Assembly: GCF_024347595.1 (NCBI RefSeq) | Contig: NZ_AP025507.1 | Coordinates: 496,001-560,000 of the forward strand | From: Vibrio pomeroyi | Lineage (GTDB): Bacteria; Pseudomonadota; Gammaproteobacteria; Enterobacterales; Vibrionaceae | Length of the DNA stretch: 64,000 nucleotides | Direction: 5' to 3' | Shown here: piece by piece, positions 27,816 to 36,383 of the stretch | How the letters are laid out: each line of letters begins with the position of its first letter | Position numbering within the stretch: the first letter of the stretch is position 1 | The notes under the pieces: model-generated | The model's input: the letters and a program-made list of their open reading frames with translations, nothing else | Told to the model about the DNA's origin: nothing | Databases searched by the model: none | Made by a program: the position numbers and the translations under genes

Positions 27816-27831
27816 CGAACACTTTTGTTCG
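27816..27831. promoter_or_regulatory. Palindrome before glpF
   Basis: CGAACA-CTTT-TGTTCG is a perfect 6-bp inverted repeat built from the GTTCG core of GlpR sites, about 135 bases upstream of glpF. Confidence 0.5.
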
Positions 27832-28121
27832 AAAAAGAAGCTCGCATGAACGTCATTGCTCGAATTGATGTGTTTCGAGGCCGCTAAAATTACCTGTATG
27901 TAAACGGATGCACAACTGGTACGAGGAGTTTTGGTTTAGATTTGTGATGCTACTTCGTGAGTGGTCGATAATTAGACTTAATTAAGAAGGGCTAGGCGAT
28001 GTTCTTGCTATGTAACAAGGGAGTTAACCAGAGAGCTTATATGCATAAATGAATAAACTGCCAACTACGGTGTAGTTTGGCAGTGTTAATTTGGGTGTTT
28101 GTTTTTCTAGAACTCGGTTCT

Positions 28122-28553
28122 CTAAACCAGAGCTGCAACCTTTCCTCTCGCAACCAACTGAGCTCGGATTGAGTCATACACCCAGTTGAACGCAATTGCG
28201 TAAAGCACGAAGAAGATAACAATCCCGATATCCATCATTAATACTGTCCAGAAATCGAGTTGAAGTACCCACATCAGTAGCGGGAACGACACCAACATCA
28301 AACCCAGTTCGAAACCTAAGCCGTGCAGAATACGTGTTTTCTTGGTTCGCTTGCTACGGTCAGCGCCGTAAATCTTGTCGTAAACGTAGTTGTAGACGTA
28401 GTTCCACGTCATCGCAATCAGCGATAAAGACAGCGCCAAGCCTGCCATTTTTACTGCTCCACCACCGACAATGTAAGTTGCCGCCACGGCCATCAAAATC
28501 AAAGCTGGTAATTCAAATAGCACCATGTGTAACATGCGTTCTTTATGTGACAT
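28122..28553 (-). CDS. PACE-family efflux transporter
   Basis: The 143-residue protein has four membrane segments arranged as two tandem two-helix repeats, the bacterial transmembrane pair (BTP) layout. The diagnostic residues are present: Glu in the first helix (VLFELPAL), WNYVYNYVYD at the end of the second, HGLGFELGLML in the third and FNWVYD in the fourth. PACE proteins such as AceI export biocides like chlorhexidine and short diamines. A divergent LysR gene and an intervening LysR-type box match the aceI-aceR arrangement. Confidence 0.9.
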   Translation of the reverse strand: MSHKERMLHMVLFELPALILMAVAATYIVGGGAVKMAGLALSLSLIAMTWNYVYNYVYDKIYGADRSKRTKKTRILHGLGFELGLMLVSFPLLMWVLQLDFWTVLMMDIGIVIFFVLYAIAFNWVYDSIRAQLVARGKVAALV

Positions 28554-28601
28554 CTCTTTACTCTCTTTCTGTTTTTCTAGCCTCTATGGGCTAATGACTT
28601 G

Positions 28602-28614
28602 GCTAGATAATATC
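28602..28614. promoter_or_regulatory. LysR-type box between PACE and LysR genes
   Basis: TAGATA-A-TATCTA is a perfect 13-base palindrome with the T-N11-A form of LysR binding sites, midway between the two divergent starts. Confidence 0.6.
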
Positions 28615-28681
28615 TATTTAAGTGATAATATAAAGATAGTTAGCATCAGATATGGTGATAGTAAGTGTTGGGAGAAACCGA

Positions 28682-29563
28682 ATGTACAACATAGAGCAGT
28701 TGAAGATGTTTGTGTATGCCGTTGAATTAGGGTCATTTTCTGCCAGTGCTCGTGAGTTGGGCAAGGTGCAGTCGGCGGTGAGCCAAGGAATCAGTAATCT
28801 TGAAATAGATTTTAATGTTCAACTTTTTGACCGTTCGACACGCAAACCAACCCTGACGGCGCAAGGTCAGCAGATCTTCAAACAGGTCAAAGCGATTATT
28901 CTGCAGGTGGAAGATCTCAACTCGTCAGTCAATGCCATCAATAATCAAGAGGAAGGGCTACTGCGCATCGCTTTAGACGATGCCTTGTTGCTTCCTTCAC
29001 TACCTAAGGTGTTGGACAAATTCAGCCGAACATTCCCAGCCACCGAAGTAGAGTTAATGGCTGCGGCGAGTACCGATGTGAATCGCTTGGTGTCACAAGA
29101 CCGCGCAGATATTGGCTTGATGTTTACCGACCTCGCATTCCATGCCGATTCAGAGCCGTGTTTTATTGGTAACCTGCCTTTTGTTGCTGTGTGTCATCCA
29201 GATCATGCTTTAGCTGAAGTCTCAGTTGCTAAGTTGCCCGACTTTATCTCTCATCGTCAGCTTATTCTACGGGGCAACAAAGGTAAGGTGATTGACCATT
29301 TTCCGGTCGTCGCTGGCAAGGTGTGGTGGGCGAACAGTTTTGTTGCTATCAAAGAGATGATCGTACATAGCTCGGTGGGCTGGGCATACTTGCCGAGTTA
29401 CTTGGTGGAAGATGAGATTCAACAGGGAAAGCTTAACCAGATTAACGTCTCATTTGACCATAAAACATGGTCGCCTCCTGTCGATTTGGTGATATCAAAG
29501 AAAGCGATGAAAGGGCCGGGTTTGCTGTGGTTGGAAGAGCATCTCAAAACGTTACTGGACTAA
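28682..29563 (+). CDS. LysR-type regulator of the PACE transporter (AceR-like)
   Basis: The ATG at 28682 has GGGAGA upstream and the family's usual opening (MYNIEQLKMFVYAVELGSFSASARELG), giving 293 residues. The upstream in-frame start at 28652 is not needed. The helix-turn-helix is at about residues 17-60. The effector domain follows (EGLLRIALDDALLLPSLP). It probably activates the divergent efflux gene when its toxic substrate is present. A terminator follows. Confidence 0.88.
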   Translation: MYNIEQLKMFVYAVELGSFSASARELGKVQSAVSQGISNLEIDFNVQLFDRSTRKPTLTAQGQQIFKQVKAIILQVEDLNSSVNAINNQEEGLLRIALDDALLLPSLPKVLDKFSRTFPATEVELMAAASTDVNRLVSQDRADIGLMFTDLAFHADSEPCFIGNLPFVAVCHPDHALAEVSVAKLPDFISHRQLILRGNKGKVIDHFPVVAGKVWWANSFVAIKEMIVHSSVGWAYLPSYLVEDEIQQGKLNQINVSFDHKTWSPPVDLVISKKAMKGPGLLWLEEHLKTLLD

Positions 29564-29590
29564 TTCTTTTACAAGCAACAGACAAATAAA

Positions 29591-29628
29591 AAGGGCTTAC
29601 CCCGAAAGGTAAGCCCTTAGTTTTTTTA
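29591..29628. terminator. Terminator between LysR and acr3 genes
   Basis: AAGGGCTTACC and GGTAAGCCCTT form an 11-bp perfect stem with a 6-base loop. Seven T residues follow on the plus strand and a short A/T-rich run on the other. It serves both convergent genes. Confidence 0.92.
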
Positions 29629-29635
29629 TCTTCTG

Positions 29636-30691
29636 CTAGATGCTAGATTTAACGGTCTGTCCGTTGTAGTACTTGTCTTTCATCTTAAGCGCAACGTTCA
29701 CTAGGTAAATCAGTACAGGTACTTCAATCAGTGGACCGATAACGCCTGCAAACGCTTGGTCCGAATTGATACCGAATACAGAGATTGCTACGGCAATGGC
29801 TAACTCAAAGTTGTTGCCTGTCGCTGTGAAGGCAATTGATGCGTTCTTGTCGTACTCAATGCCCATCTTCTTACCAATGAAGAAGCTGATGAAGAACATC
29901 GCTGTGAAGTAGATAGTCAGTGGAACAGCAATCAACAATACGTCCATTGGCAGTTCAACAATCATCTCGCCTTTTAGGCTGAACATCAAAACGATAGTCG
30001 CCAGTAGCGCAATCAGTGTGATTGGTGAGATGCGTGGAATGAACACATCGTTGTACCACTGCTCACCTTTCATCGACACTAGGATCTTACGGCTTAGGAA
30101 GCCCGCTAGGAATGGGATACCTAGGTAGATAAGAACACTGTGTGCAATATCGATCATTGAGATATCAACCATCATGCCTTCGTAACCAAATACTGGTGGA
30201 AGAACGCTAATGAATAGCCACGCCATAAAGCTGTAGCTCACCACTTGGAATGCACTGTTTAGAGCAACCAATGCCGCACCGTACTCTTTGTTACCGCCGC
30301 CGATGTCGTTCCAAACCAGAACCATTGCCACACAACGAGCAAGACCAATCAGAATCACACCGACCATGTAACCTGGGTGATCGCCCAAGAACGTCAGCGC
30401 CAATACGAACATTAGGATAGGACCAACCAACCAGTTCATGATCAGAGACAGTTTGATGGCTTTCTTATCTTTTACCACAGTGCCCAATAGGCTGTAATTA
30501 ACCTTAGCCAAAGGTGGGTACATCATTAAGATAAGGCCAATCGCGAGTGGAATGTTGGTTGTACCAACAGACATAGATTCGTTCCACTGTTCGATTTGTG
30601 GGAACACGGTGCCAAGCAGCACACCAATACCCATGGCGATGAAGATCCAGAGTGTTAAGTAGCGATCTAGAAAACCTAACTTTGGTTTCAT
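29636..30691 (-). CDS. acr3: Arsenite efflux permease, ACR3 family
   Basis: I choose the ATG at 30691 (351 residues), which starts the conserved [27 protein letters not shown]. An upstream start adds 21 residues unlike the family. Ten membrane segments are apparent. The marks of ACR3 are present: the conserved Cys in [14 protein letters not shown] (the arsenite thiolate) and [11 protein letters not shown] and [13 protein letters not shown] near the C-terminus. The pump exports As(III) using the proton gradient. It follows an ArsR repressor gene by 109 bases on the same strand. No arsC reductase is adjacent. Confidence 0.95.
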   Translation of the reverse strand: MKPKLGFLDRYLTLWIFIAMGIGVLLGTVFPQIEQWNESMSVGTTNIPLAIGLILMMYPPLAKVNYSLLGTVVKDKKAIKLSLIMNWLVGPILMFVLALTFLGDHPGYMVGVILIGLARCVAMVLVWNDIGGGNKEYGAALVALNSAFQVVSYSFMAWLFISVLPPVFGYEGMMVDISMIDIAHSVLIYLGIPFLAGFLSRKILVSMKGEQWYNDVFIPRISPITLIALLATIVLMFSLKGEMIVELPMDVLLIAVPLTIYFTAMFFISFFIGKKMGIEYDKNASIAFTATGNNFELAIAVAISVFGINSDQAFAGVIGPLIEVPVLIYLVNVALKMKDKYYNGQTVKSSI

Positions 30692-30800
30692 GGTAATCTC
30701 TCTTTGTTGATATCGTAAATCGTCGAAAAACGATTGATTGTGGCAAAAAAACACGCTTAAAAGTAAAGGCTATTAAAGCCGATCCTTCAAGCGTGAACTT

Positions 30801-31142
30801 CTATTTTAAAATGCTGTTAAATACCGATTCGAAGCGTTGAATATTGTCGCGGTCGATGCGGTAACACATCTTCGGCGGGATAGACTCAGCAGTGATAAAA
30901 CCTGAGCTTTTCAATATTCTTAGGTGTTCTGAAACCGTTGATTGAGCCAAACCCAATTCACTTACCAGATCACTGTTTAAGCAGCCACCCGACTTTTCTA
31001 ATGCGGACAAGATACTAAGTATGCGAATTCTTGCTGGGTGAGCGAGTGCTTTTGCTAACGCAGCCATCTCTTTTTCTGCTTCAGCGTTACTCGGCGGAAG
31101 AGGTAGAGAACAGCTTTCTGTTGCTTGGCATGTTGCAGTCAT
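30801..31142 (-). CDS. arsR: ArsR-family repressor
   Basis: The 113-residue form starts at the ATG at 31142; an in-frame GTG at 31157 would add five residues. The winged helix (ALAHPARIRILSILSALEKSGGCLNSDLVSELGLAQSTVSEHLRILKSSGFI) is typical of ArsR/SmtB. The classical CVC arsenite site is absent. Instead there are cysteines at the N-terminus (TCQATESC), one in the recognition region (GGCLN) and one in KMCYRI. Direct linkage to acr3 supports arsenite sensing through a non-classical site. An AATCGT/ACGATT inverted repeat lies upstream. Confidence 0.9.
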   Translation of the reverse strand: MTATCQATESCSLPLPPSNAEAEKEMAALAKALAHPARIRILSILSALEKSGGCLNSDLVSELGLAQSTVSEHLRILKSSGFITAESIPPKMCYRIDRDNIQRFESVFNSILK

Positions 31143-31164
31143 ACTTAGGTGGCTCACTTACTAC

Positions 31165-31184
31165 TAATCGTTAAAAGACGATTA
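31165..31184. promoter_or_regulatory. ArsR-type operator
   Basis: TAATCGT-taaaag-ACGATTA is an imperfectly extended inverted repeat of seven bases with a 6-base spacer. It sits about 25 bases before the arsR start, where an ArsR repressor would bind. Confidence 0.55.
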
Positions 31185-31321
31185 ATAGTAAGCCTATTTC
31201 TCTTGGCGGTCAACGCGAATTTTAAAAGTCGCAAAACTTAAACATCAAACATGCAATATTCACATCCGCGATTAAGACCAATTTAGTGATCATTGCGCGA
31301 GTTAGAAATAAGTGACCAGCT

Positions 31322-31840
31322 CTACTTTCCTACCCAATACAGTGGCCATCGTTGTTGTGTCGAGGTGTTATTGAGCATAGCGCCCACCAAAACGAGCGCG
31401 ACACTGCCTACTAGAACAGGCGTAAACAAGAAGGTCCAATCGACCAGCGATGTGCCTGCTAACGCGATAACGATCGGGTTAGAGCCTGCTGGAGGATGAA
31501 CCGCACGAAAGTACTGCATAAAAAAGATCGCGCTACCTACTGCTACCGACATCACTAAATAAGAATCACCGAAACCATACAGCGCTGCGAGCCCGACTGC
31601 CGCTGAAATGAAATGACCCGCAATGATGTTGCGTGGTTGAGCAAGCGGCGAGGTTGGTACTGCAAACAACAGCACACAAGTCGCGCCGAACGGTGCCATC
31701 AACCAAGGCACTTGTGAGTGTTCAGCAAGTAAACACAAGATCAATATGCCTACCGTACCACCGATAAAGCCTTTCAGTAGCTGGCTCAATGTTGCCTTTG
31801 GAGGTAGCTCTCCTCCACCGATCATTTTTTGTATCATCAC
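31322..31840 (-). CDS. HPP-family membrane protein
   Basis: The 172-residue protein has four hydrophobic segments and the family-defining motif RAVHPPAGSNPIVIA near residue 113. Other HPP blocks are present: PWLMAPFGATCVLLFAVP and SPLAQPRNIIAGHFISA. HPP proteins are four-helix membrane proteins. A chloroplast relative transports nitrite, but bacterial members are mostly uncharacterised. The ribosome site AGGAG is good. It is divergent from a TetR gene with strong palindromes between them. Confidence 0.85.
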   Translation of the reverse strand: MMIQKMIGGGELPPKATLSQLLKGFIGGTVGILILCLLAEHSQVPWLMAPFGATCVLLFAVPTSPLAQPRNIIAGHFISAAVGLAALYGFGDSYLVMSVAVGSAIFFMQYFRAVHPPAGSNPIVIALAGTSLVDWTFLFTPVLVGSVALVLVGAMLNNTSTQQRWPLYWVGK

Positions 31841-31870
31841 GAACTCCTCACCTATGAGTAGAAAATAAAA

Positions 31871-31917
31871 GTGTACAGATTTGTACTGTTTGATTTAAAT
31901 GATACAGATCTGTACAC
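31871..31917. promoter_or_regulatory. Twin TetR-type operators between HPP and TetR genes
   Basis: Two palindromes, GTACA-GATT-TGTAC (31873-31886) and TACAGATCTGTA (31903-31914), are centred about 29 bases apart. Together they form a larger mirror with GTGTACAGAT at one end and ATCTGTACAC at the other. They occupy the divergent promoter region. Confidence 0.7.
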
Positions 31918-31964
31918 TCTTTACAACGTAAAATTTTGCGACCCTAATTGAACGAGTGGATAGG

Positions 31965-32546
31965 ATGAGTAAGAAAGAACTAATCTTGGATGTGGCTGAA
32001 TCTTTGTTTAACCAGTTTGGTTATACCGCTGTTGGGGTGGATATGATCCGAGATGAAGCAGCGGTTTCTAAGACATCCATGTATCGTCACTTTGGTTCTA
32101 AAACCAAGCTGATTGAAGCGGTGTTGGAAAGGCGTCATCAGCGTTTTGAGTCGAGTTTAGAGGCGGCACTAGCATCCACTTCTGGATTACAAAACCAATT
32201 GGATGCGCTGTTAGATTGGCATTTTGCATGGTTTGAACAACCGGACTTCAAAGGATGTATGTTCATGCATGCGCTTGCTGAATTTAAAGAGTCAGAAGAT
32301 GACATTGCAATGCTCTCGCACAAACACAAGGTTTGGCTCAAGAACACGATTCACAACGTGGTAAGCGGTGGCGAAGAAGCAGATGCTGCAACGCTCGAAC
32401 GACGAACAGAATCGGTTATGACGTTTATCGAAGGGCTGATTGTAAGAAGTGAATTTGGCGAATTTGATTCAACATCAGATTCAAACCATGACGCCAAGAA
32501 AAAAGCCTACCAACAAGCACTAAACGTCTTAGCGACTCTGGCTTGA
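31965..32546 (+). CDS. TetR-family regulator of the HPP gene
   Basis: I take the ATG at 31965 (193 residues) over the GTG nine bases earlier. The N-terminus MSKKELILDVAESLFNQFGYTAVGVDMI, with SKTSMYRHFGSKTKLIEAV at about residues 30-50, is a canonical TetR helix-turn-helix. The ligand domain is helical and resembles the AcrR/CGR-type C-terminus (FKGCMFMHALAEF). With the twin palindromes just upstream it most likely represses both itself and the HPP gene. Confidence 0.87.
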   Translation: MSKKELILDVAESLFNQFGYTAVGVDMIRDEAAVSKTSMYRHFGSKTKLIEAVLERRHQRFESSLEAALASTSGLQNQLDALLDWHFAWFEQPDFKGCMFMHALAEFKESEDDIAMLSHKHKVWLKNTIHNVVSGGEEADAATLERRTESVMTFIEGLIVRSEFGEFDSTSDSNHDAKKKAYQQALNVLATLA

Positions 32547-32621
32547 TTTCTAAGGAGATTAACGAAGATAGGCTGTCCCTATCTCCATTAAACAGTTCTG
32601 TCTTGGAGCTTCAAAATACTA

Positions 32622-33287
32622 TTACTCAGCTGACTCATAGTTCTTGATGAAATTCAGTGTACTCTCAGAGTAGGTATGTGAATCCAACATCTCAGACAGA
32701 CCAAGAAGCGTCTTGTAGGGTTGAGATACGGCGACCATATTGATTAACCAAGATGGAATCGATCCTCCTGGGTCACTTAACACTTGATAAGAAATATGAG
32801 TTGTATTGTTGTCACGTGGTGTGAGAATCCATCGTGACTCTAAATGAGCCACTCTGACGATACGTTTATCGTCATTTGGCTGATAATTGGGTCTGCCGTG
32901 CTGGGTAATCATCACGGTTAATGTGTCTGGGTCTTGCTCGATAAAGTTTTCGACAATTGCTTCACGATCCGAGACCGGCCAAGGTGCTTTTGTATAGGTT
33001 TTAGTTACCGTGTGTGCTTCGCTAAAGTGTTCTATCTCTTCCATTTTATCAATGTTTTCTACCCACTGAGTGCCTACTGAAGTATCCGTAAACAAAGCGA
33101 TGATTGAGGTAAGGTTGGCCTGGATATCGGCTTCCGCACGAAACTCCTTAAAGTCGTTACCTTCAATTTTTCGATTGTAGACTTCGATTCCCTTCTTATC
33201 ACGAACGAGCTTCCACTCATTTGCATCCGATGCTGACACTGAAAAAGACGTCGCAATCATAATGAAAGTTAGAATCTTACTGATCAT
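32622..33287 (-). CDS. Exported START-domain lipid-binding protein
   Basis: The ATG at 33287 overlaps the stop of the upstream glycosyltransferase as ATGA, so I use that start (221 residues). A signal peptide is present (ISKILTFIMIATSFSVSA). The rest fits a START/polyketide-cyclase-like domain: EWKLVRDKKGIEVYNRKIEG, FKEFRAEADI, TYTKAPWPVSDREAIVENF and SWLINMVAVSQPYKTL. START domains hold lipids or hydrophobic molecules in a deep pocket. Coupling with a glycosyltransferase suggests handling of a lipid or glycolipid in the periplasm. The exact ligand is unknown. Confidence 0.85.
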   Translation of the reverse strand: MISKILTFIMIATSFSVSASDANEWKLVRDKKGIEVYNRKIEGNDFKEFRAEADIQANLTSIIALFTDTSVGTQWVENIDKMEEIEHFSEAHTVTKTYTKAPWPVSDREAIVENFIEQDPDTLTVMITQHGRPNYQPNDDKRIVRVAHLESRWILTPRDNNTTHISYQVLSDPGGSIPSWLINMVAVSQPYKTLLGLSEMLDSHTYSESTLNFIKNYESAE

Positions 33288-34447
33288 GACAGTGCTCGCC
33301 CTTTCCAAGTGATTTTATTGTTCTTTGATAAGCGATAACTATTGAGAATCAACAAGCTTTGCAACGAAATCCCTAAAGGCACGGTTAGCGCATAACGAGC
33401 TGGTATAAAGAGCTCTTTGACCAAAATAAGATAAGTGACAATGGAAGCGAGCAACATCAGAGCATTGATCGCTAAGGAGTAGCTATTGGTTGATGAAGGG
33501 TCGCCGATGAAGTGATGAGTTGATACAAGCAGCATCACCGGGGCAGCCCATGCAATAATATTCGTTTTGATGAATGCACCAAGTACTTGGAATCTTGATT
33601 GGCAATTTACAATAAGATTCATGTTTTTGGAGAAGCCAGCCCAAATCGAACCAAAGTCGGAATACATATGAGTGCTCATGAGCTCGTCCGCAAAAGCCCA
33701 AAATGCTTTTAAACCGCATGTCTTCACGAGTTTTGCAAAAGCGATGTCTTCGGATATCTCACTGGCTACTGCAGCATGTCCACCGACAGCATCGTATGAC
33801 TTTCTTGTAAACAACATGGCTTGGCCGTTAGCAATCGCGTCTGATTTTGACTTGTCGTTTGCGTTCTTGAAGTTCATGTAAGACGCAACTGAAAGAAATA
33901 TGCCGGGTAAGGTAATTTTCTCAACCGTTGATGTGAATGCTTGTCTAGGGTTGAACGACAGCAAATCCGTTTTGTGTCTTGAGGCGAAGTGGATAACGCT
34001 CTGTAGCATCAAGGGTTCAGACTTGGTATCTGCATCGATAAAATACAAATACTCACCGGTTGCGTGTTGTGAACCAACCATGCAAGCGTTGCTTTTCCCG
34101 AGCCAATTGGGCGGTAACTTTCTTCCTGATATACAACGAACGTTAACACTCGATGTGTCGATGAGCTTATCAACAATAGCCCTTGTCGAATCAGTAGAAA
34201 AATCATCAACCACAATGATTTCAAACCTGTCTCTTGGGTAGTTCTGCTTCATTAGCGAACTGAGGCTGGTTTCAATATTATCTTCTTCATTTCTCGAAGG
34301 GATAATAATGGACACGGTTGGCCATTTCGTTCTGTTCAGAGAAACTTTAGGCGTAATGTGAACGCGATGGCGCGCCAAATTGGCAAGTGTGATTAAAAAC
34401 TTGATGGTAACGATGCAAAACAAGGTCGAAGTGATAGCTAGAATCAT
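33284..34447 (-). CDS. Membrane glycosyltransferase, family 2 (HpnB-like)
   Basis: The ATG at 34447 (387 residues) is preferred to an in-frame TTG at 34462; no strong ribosome site distinguishes them. An N-terminal membrane segment is followed by a GT-A fold glycosyltransferase: VSIIIPSRNEEDNIE, IIVVDDFSTDST, GKSNACMVG, DADT (metal-binding DxD equivalent) and SEDIAFAKLV. The C-terminal part has two or more membrane segments. The closest remembered relatives are hopanoid-associated HpnB and carotenoid glycosyltransferases. The substrate is probably a polyisoprenoid or lipid. It is translationally coupled to the START-domain gene. Confidence 0.82.
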   Translation of the reverse strand: MILAITSTLFCIVTIKFLITLANLARHRVHITPKVSLNRTKWPTVSIIIPSRNEEDNIETSLSSLMKQNYPRDRFEIIVVDDFSTDSTRAIVDKLIDTSSVNVRCISGRKLPPNWLGKSNACMVGSQHATGEYLYFIDADTKSEPLMLQSVIHFASRHKTDLLSFNPRQAFTSTVEKITLPGIFLSVASYMNFKNANDKSKSDAIANGQAMLFTRKSYDAVGGHAAVASEISEDIAFAKLVKTCGLKAFWAFADELMSTHMYSDFGSIWAGFSKNMNLIVNCQSRFQVLGAFIKTNIIAWAAPVMLLVSTHHFIGDPSSTNSYSLAINALMLLASIVTYLILVKELFIPARYALTVPLGISLQSLLILNSYRLSKNNKITWKGRALS

Positions 34448-34724
34448 GATTACAGTGGTCAAAAAATAAAGTGATAGAGTCTAAGGATCGTATAGCCTTG
34501 AGAGGTTTCGTTCACCTCAGGTATGTAGGACTTAATCATTCAAAGCGACATGTCGGGCAGTTCAGCTTTACGTTTGAACCACATTTGAAGCGATTTATTA
34601 GAGCTCAGAAATAAGCATTGCATTCACTGGCTACTCTAGCGATATAATCGAACATAGAACCGTTGCACAAGATAACGAAAATCATAATTTACACTTTAAT
34701 TTTTACTTATAGGTAAGCCCAGAA

Positions 34725-35522
34725 ATGCCACAACAGAACATCAAATTTATCGCTGCTGATATGGACGGCACTCTGCTTAATGAACACGGAAAGCTAGACC
34801 CTGAATTCTTCAACCTTTATGAGCGACTAGAAGCTCAAGACATCATTTTTGCTGCGGCATCGGGTCGACAGTACTACAGCTTGATGGAGACATTTGCTCC
34901 GCTAAAAGATCGCATGATGTTTGTTGCTGAAAACGGCACATTAGTGATGCACAAAGGCCAAGAGCTTTACAGCTGCTTGCTTGATACTGATGCCATCAAA
35001 GACATCATCAAAGAAGCGCGTGCTATCGAAGGCGCACATGTGGTGCTGTGTGGTAAGAAGTCAGCATACATCGAAACCAAAGACGAACGTGCTCTAGAAG
35101 AGATTTCTAAGTACTACCATCGCCGCGAGCAAGTAGAAGATTTACTGGCGGTAGAAGATGAATTCATCAAAGTTGCTATCTGCCACTTCGACGGTTCGCA
35201 AGAGAAAGTAAACCCAAGCATCAATGCTAAGTTTGGTGACAATTACCAAGTGGTTGTGAGTGCAAAAATTTGGTTGGATGTGATGAATGCTGAAGCGTCG
35301 AAAGGGGCGGCAATCAAACATCTACAAAACACACTAGGTTTCACCTACGAGCAGACCATGAGCTTTGGTGATTACCTGAATGACTACGAAATGCTTAAAG
35401 AGAGCTACTATTCTTACGCAATGGAAAACGCGCACCCTAAGTTGAAAGAGATCGCACGTTTTGGTGCGCCAAGTAACGTCGATGCTGGTGTATTCCAAGT
35501 GCTTGAGAAACTGCTAGCGTAA
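34725..35522 (+). CDS. Cof-type HAD-IIB phosphatase
   Basis: The 265-residue protein has the four HAD motifs of the Cof/YidA subfamily: FIAADMDGTLLN (I), FAAASGRQY (II), a cap domain in the middle, Lys in ASKGAAIKHL (III) and SFGDYLNDYEML (IV). Members dephosphorylate sugar phosphates and cofactors such as FMN or PLP with broad specificity. The ribosome site is TAGGTAAG. It is monocistronic with a strong terminator. Confidence 0.92.
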   Translation: MPQQNIKFIAADMDGTLLNEHGKLDPEFFNLYERLEAQDIIFAAASGRQYYSLMETFAPLKDRMMFVAENGTLVMHKGQELYSCLLDTDAIKDIIKEARAIEGAHVVLCGKKSAYIETKDERALEEISKYYHRREQVEDLLAVEDEFIKVAICHFDGSQEKVNPSINAKFGDNYQVVVSAKIWLDVMNAEASKGAAIKHLQNTLGFTYEQTMSFGDYLNDYEMLKESYYSYAMENAHPKLKEIARFGAPSNVDAGVFQVLEKLLA

Positions 35523-35550
35523 CGCGGTTAAGCTCAATCCGATTTTTATC

Positions 35551-35584
35551 AAAGCCGACTCACTAACATGAGTCGGCTTTTTTG
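35551..35584 (+). terminator. Terminator of Cof-type HAD gene
   Basis: AAAGCCGACTCA and TGAGTCGGCTTT form a 12-bp perfect stem with a 6-base loop and six T residues. Confidence 0.95.
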
Positions 35585-35701
35585 TTCGCTAATGGTGCAT
35601 AGAGTAAATTTGAACGAGTGTTCAGTTTGTTGTAGTCTGATCAGAAAGATGGGTATCCACTTCGAATTGGATACGCCTTAGCAACGATATTTGGAAAGAT
35701 T

Positions 35702-36349
35702 ATGAGCAAGAAACTTCAACTCGATATTATTTCTGACGTAATGTGCCCTTGGTGCGTGGTCGGCTACAAAAATCTAGAGCAAGCCGTTTCAGAACTTGGC
35801 TTAGAACAACAGATTGAACTTGAATGGCAGCCGTTTGAGTTGAATCCAGACATGCCGCAAGAGGGTGAAAACCTGCGTGACCACATCATGAGAAAATACG
35901 GTTCAAGTGCGGAAGAGAGCCAACGTTCACGTGAGCAACTGGCAGCACGTGGCAAAGCGGTTGGATTCGATTTCAATTTCTATGACAGCATGAGAATGGT
36001 GAATTCACGTCACCTACATGTGCTGCTTGATTTTGCTCTCGCTCACGGCAAACAGACTGAGTTAAAGCTACGTTTCTTTACTGCGCATTTTTCAGAGCAA
36101 AAAGATCTGTCTAATCGAGAAGTGATTGCACAAGAACTTGAAGCGGTTGGCTTAGACTCAACGAAGGCACTGAAACGCTTGAAGAACATCGACAACTTAA
36201 AGCAAATTGAAGCGCAAGAGTTTGAATGGCAACGCATGGGCATCTCAGCGGTTCCTACTGTGGTATTCAACCGCAAGAGTGCAGTGACAGGCGCGCAGAC
36301 GGTCGAAACGTATAAGCAAATCCTTCAAGAGCTTATTGCTGAATCATAA
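35702..36349 (+). CDS. DsbA-family FrnE-like oxidoreductase
   Basis: The 215-residue protein has no signal peptide, so it is cytoplasmic. Near the N-terminus is the thioredoxin-type CPWC in SDVMCPWCVVGYKNLE, followed by an all-helical insertion and the cis-Pro segment AVPTVVFN. This is the FrnE/polyketide-biosynthesis DsbA subfamily, thought to act as a dithiol-disulphide or isomerase enzyme in the cytoplasm. The ribosome site GGAAAG is good. It lies 34 bases ahead of the ycaQ-like gene on the same strand, probably co-transcribed. Confidence 0.92.
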   Translation: MSKKLQLDIISDVMCPWCVVGYKNLEQAVSELGLEQQIELEWQPFELNPDMPQEGENLRDHIMRKYGSSAEESQRSREQLAARGKAVGFDFNFYDSMRMVNSRHLHVLLDFALAHGKQTELKLRFFTAHFSEQKDLSNREVIAQELEAVGLDSTKALKRLKNIDNLKQIEAQEFEWQRMGISAVPTVVFNRKSAVTGAQTVETYKQILQELIAES

Positions 36350-36383
36350 GCTGATCATTGGTATCAATTAGAGTCTGAATTTC

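Larger units (their letters stand above)
27683..28121. other. glpF upstream region and PACE gene 3-prime region
   Basis: This 439-base gap holds no convincing gene. Nearest glpF are tandem GlpR-type half-sites at 27741-27760 (AATGTTCGTT on the minus strand, then TATTTTCGAG) and the palindrome CGAACA-CTTT-TGTTCG at 27816-27831. At 28058-28086 an imperfect hairpin (ACTGCCAA-CTAC/GTAG-TTTGGCAGT) probably ends the PACE gene. The middle part shows nothing I can name. Confidence 0.6.

Noticed and set aside
33900..34241. 113-codon plus-strand frame
   Set aside because: It is a shadow of the glycosyltransferase gene on the other strand.
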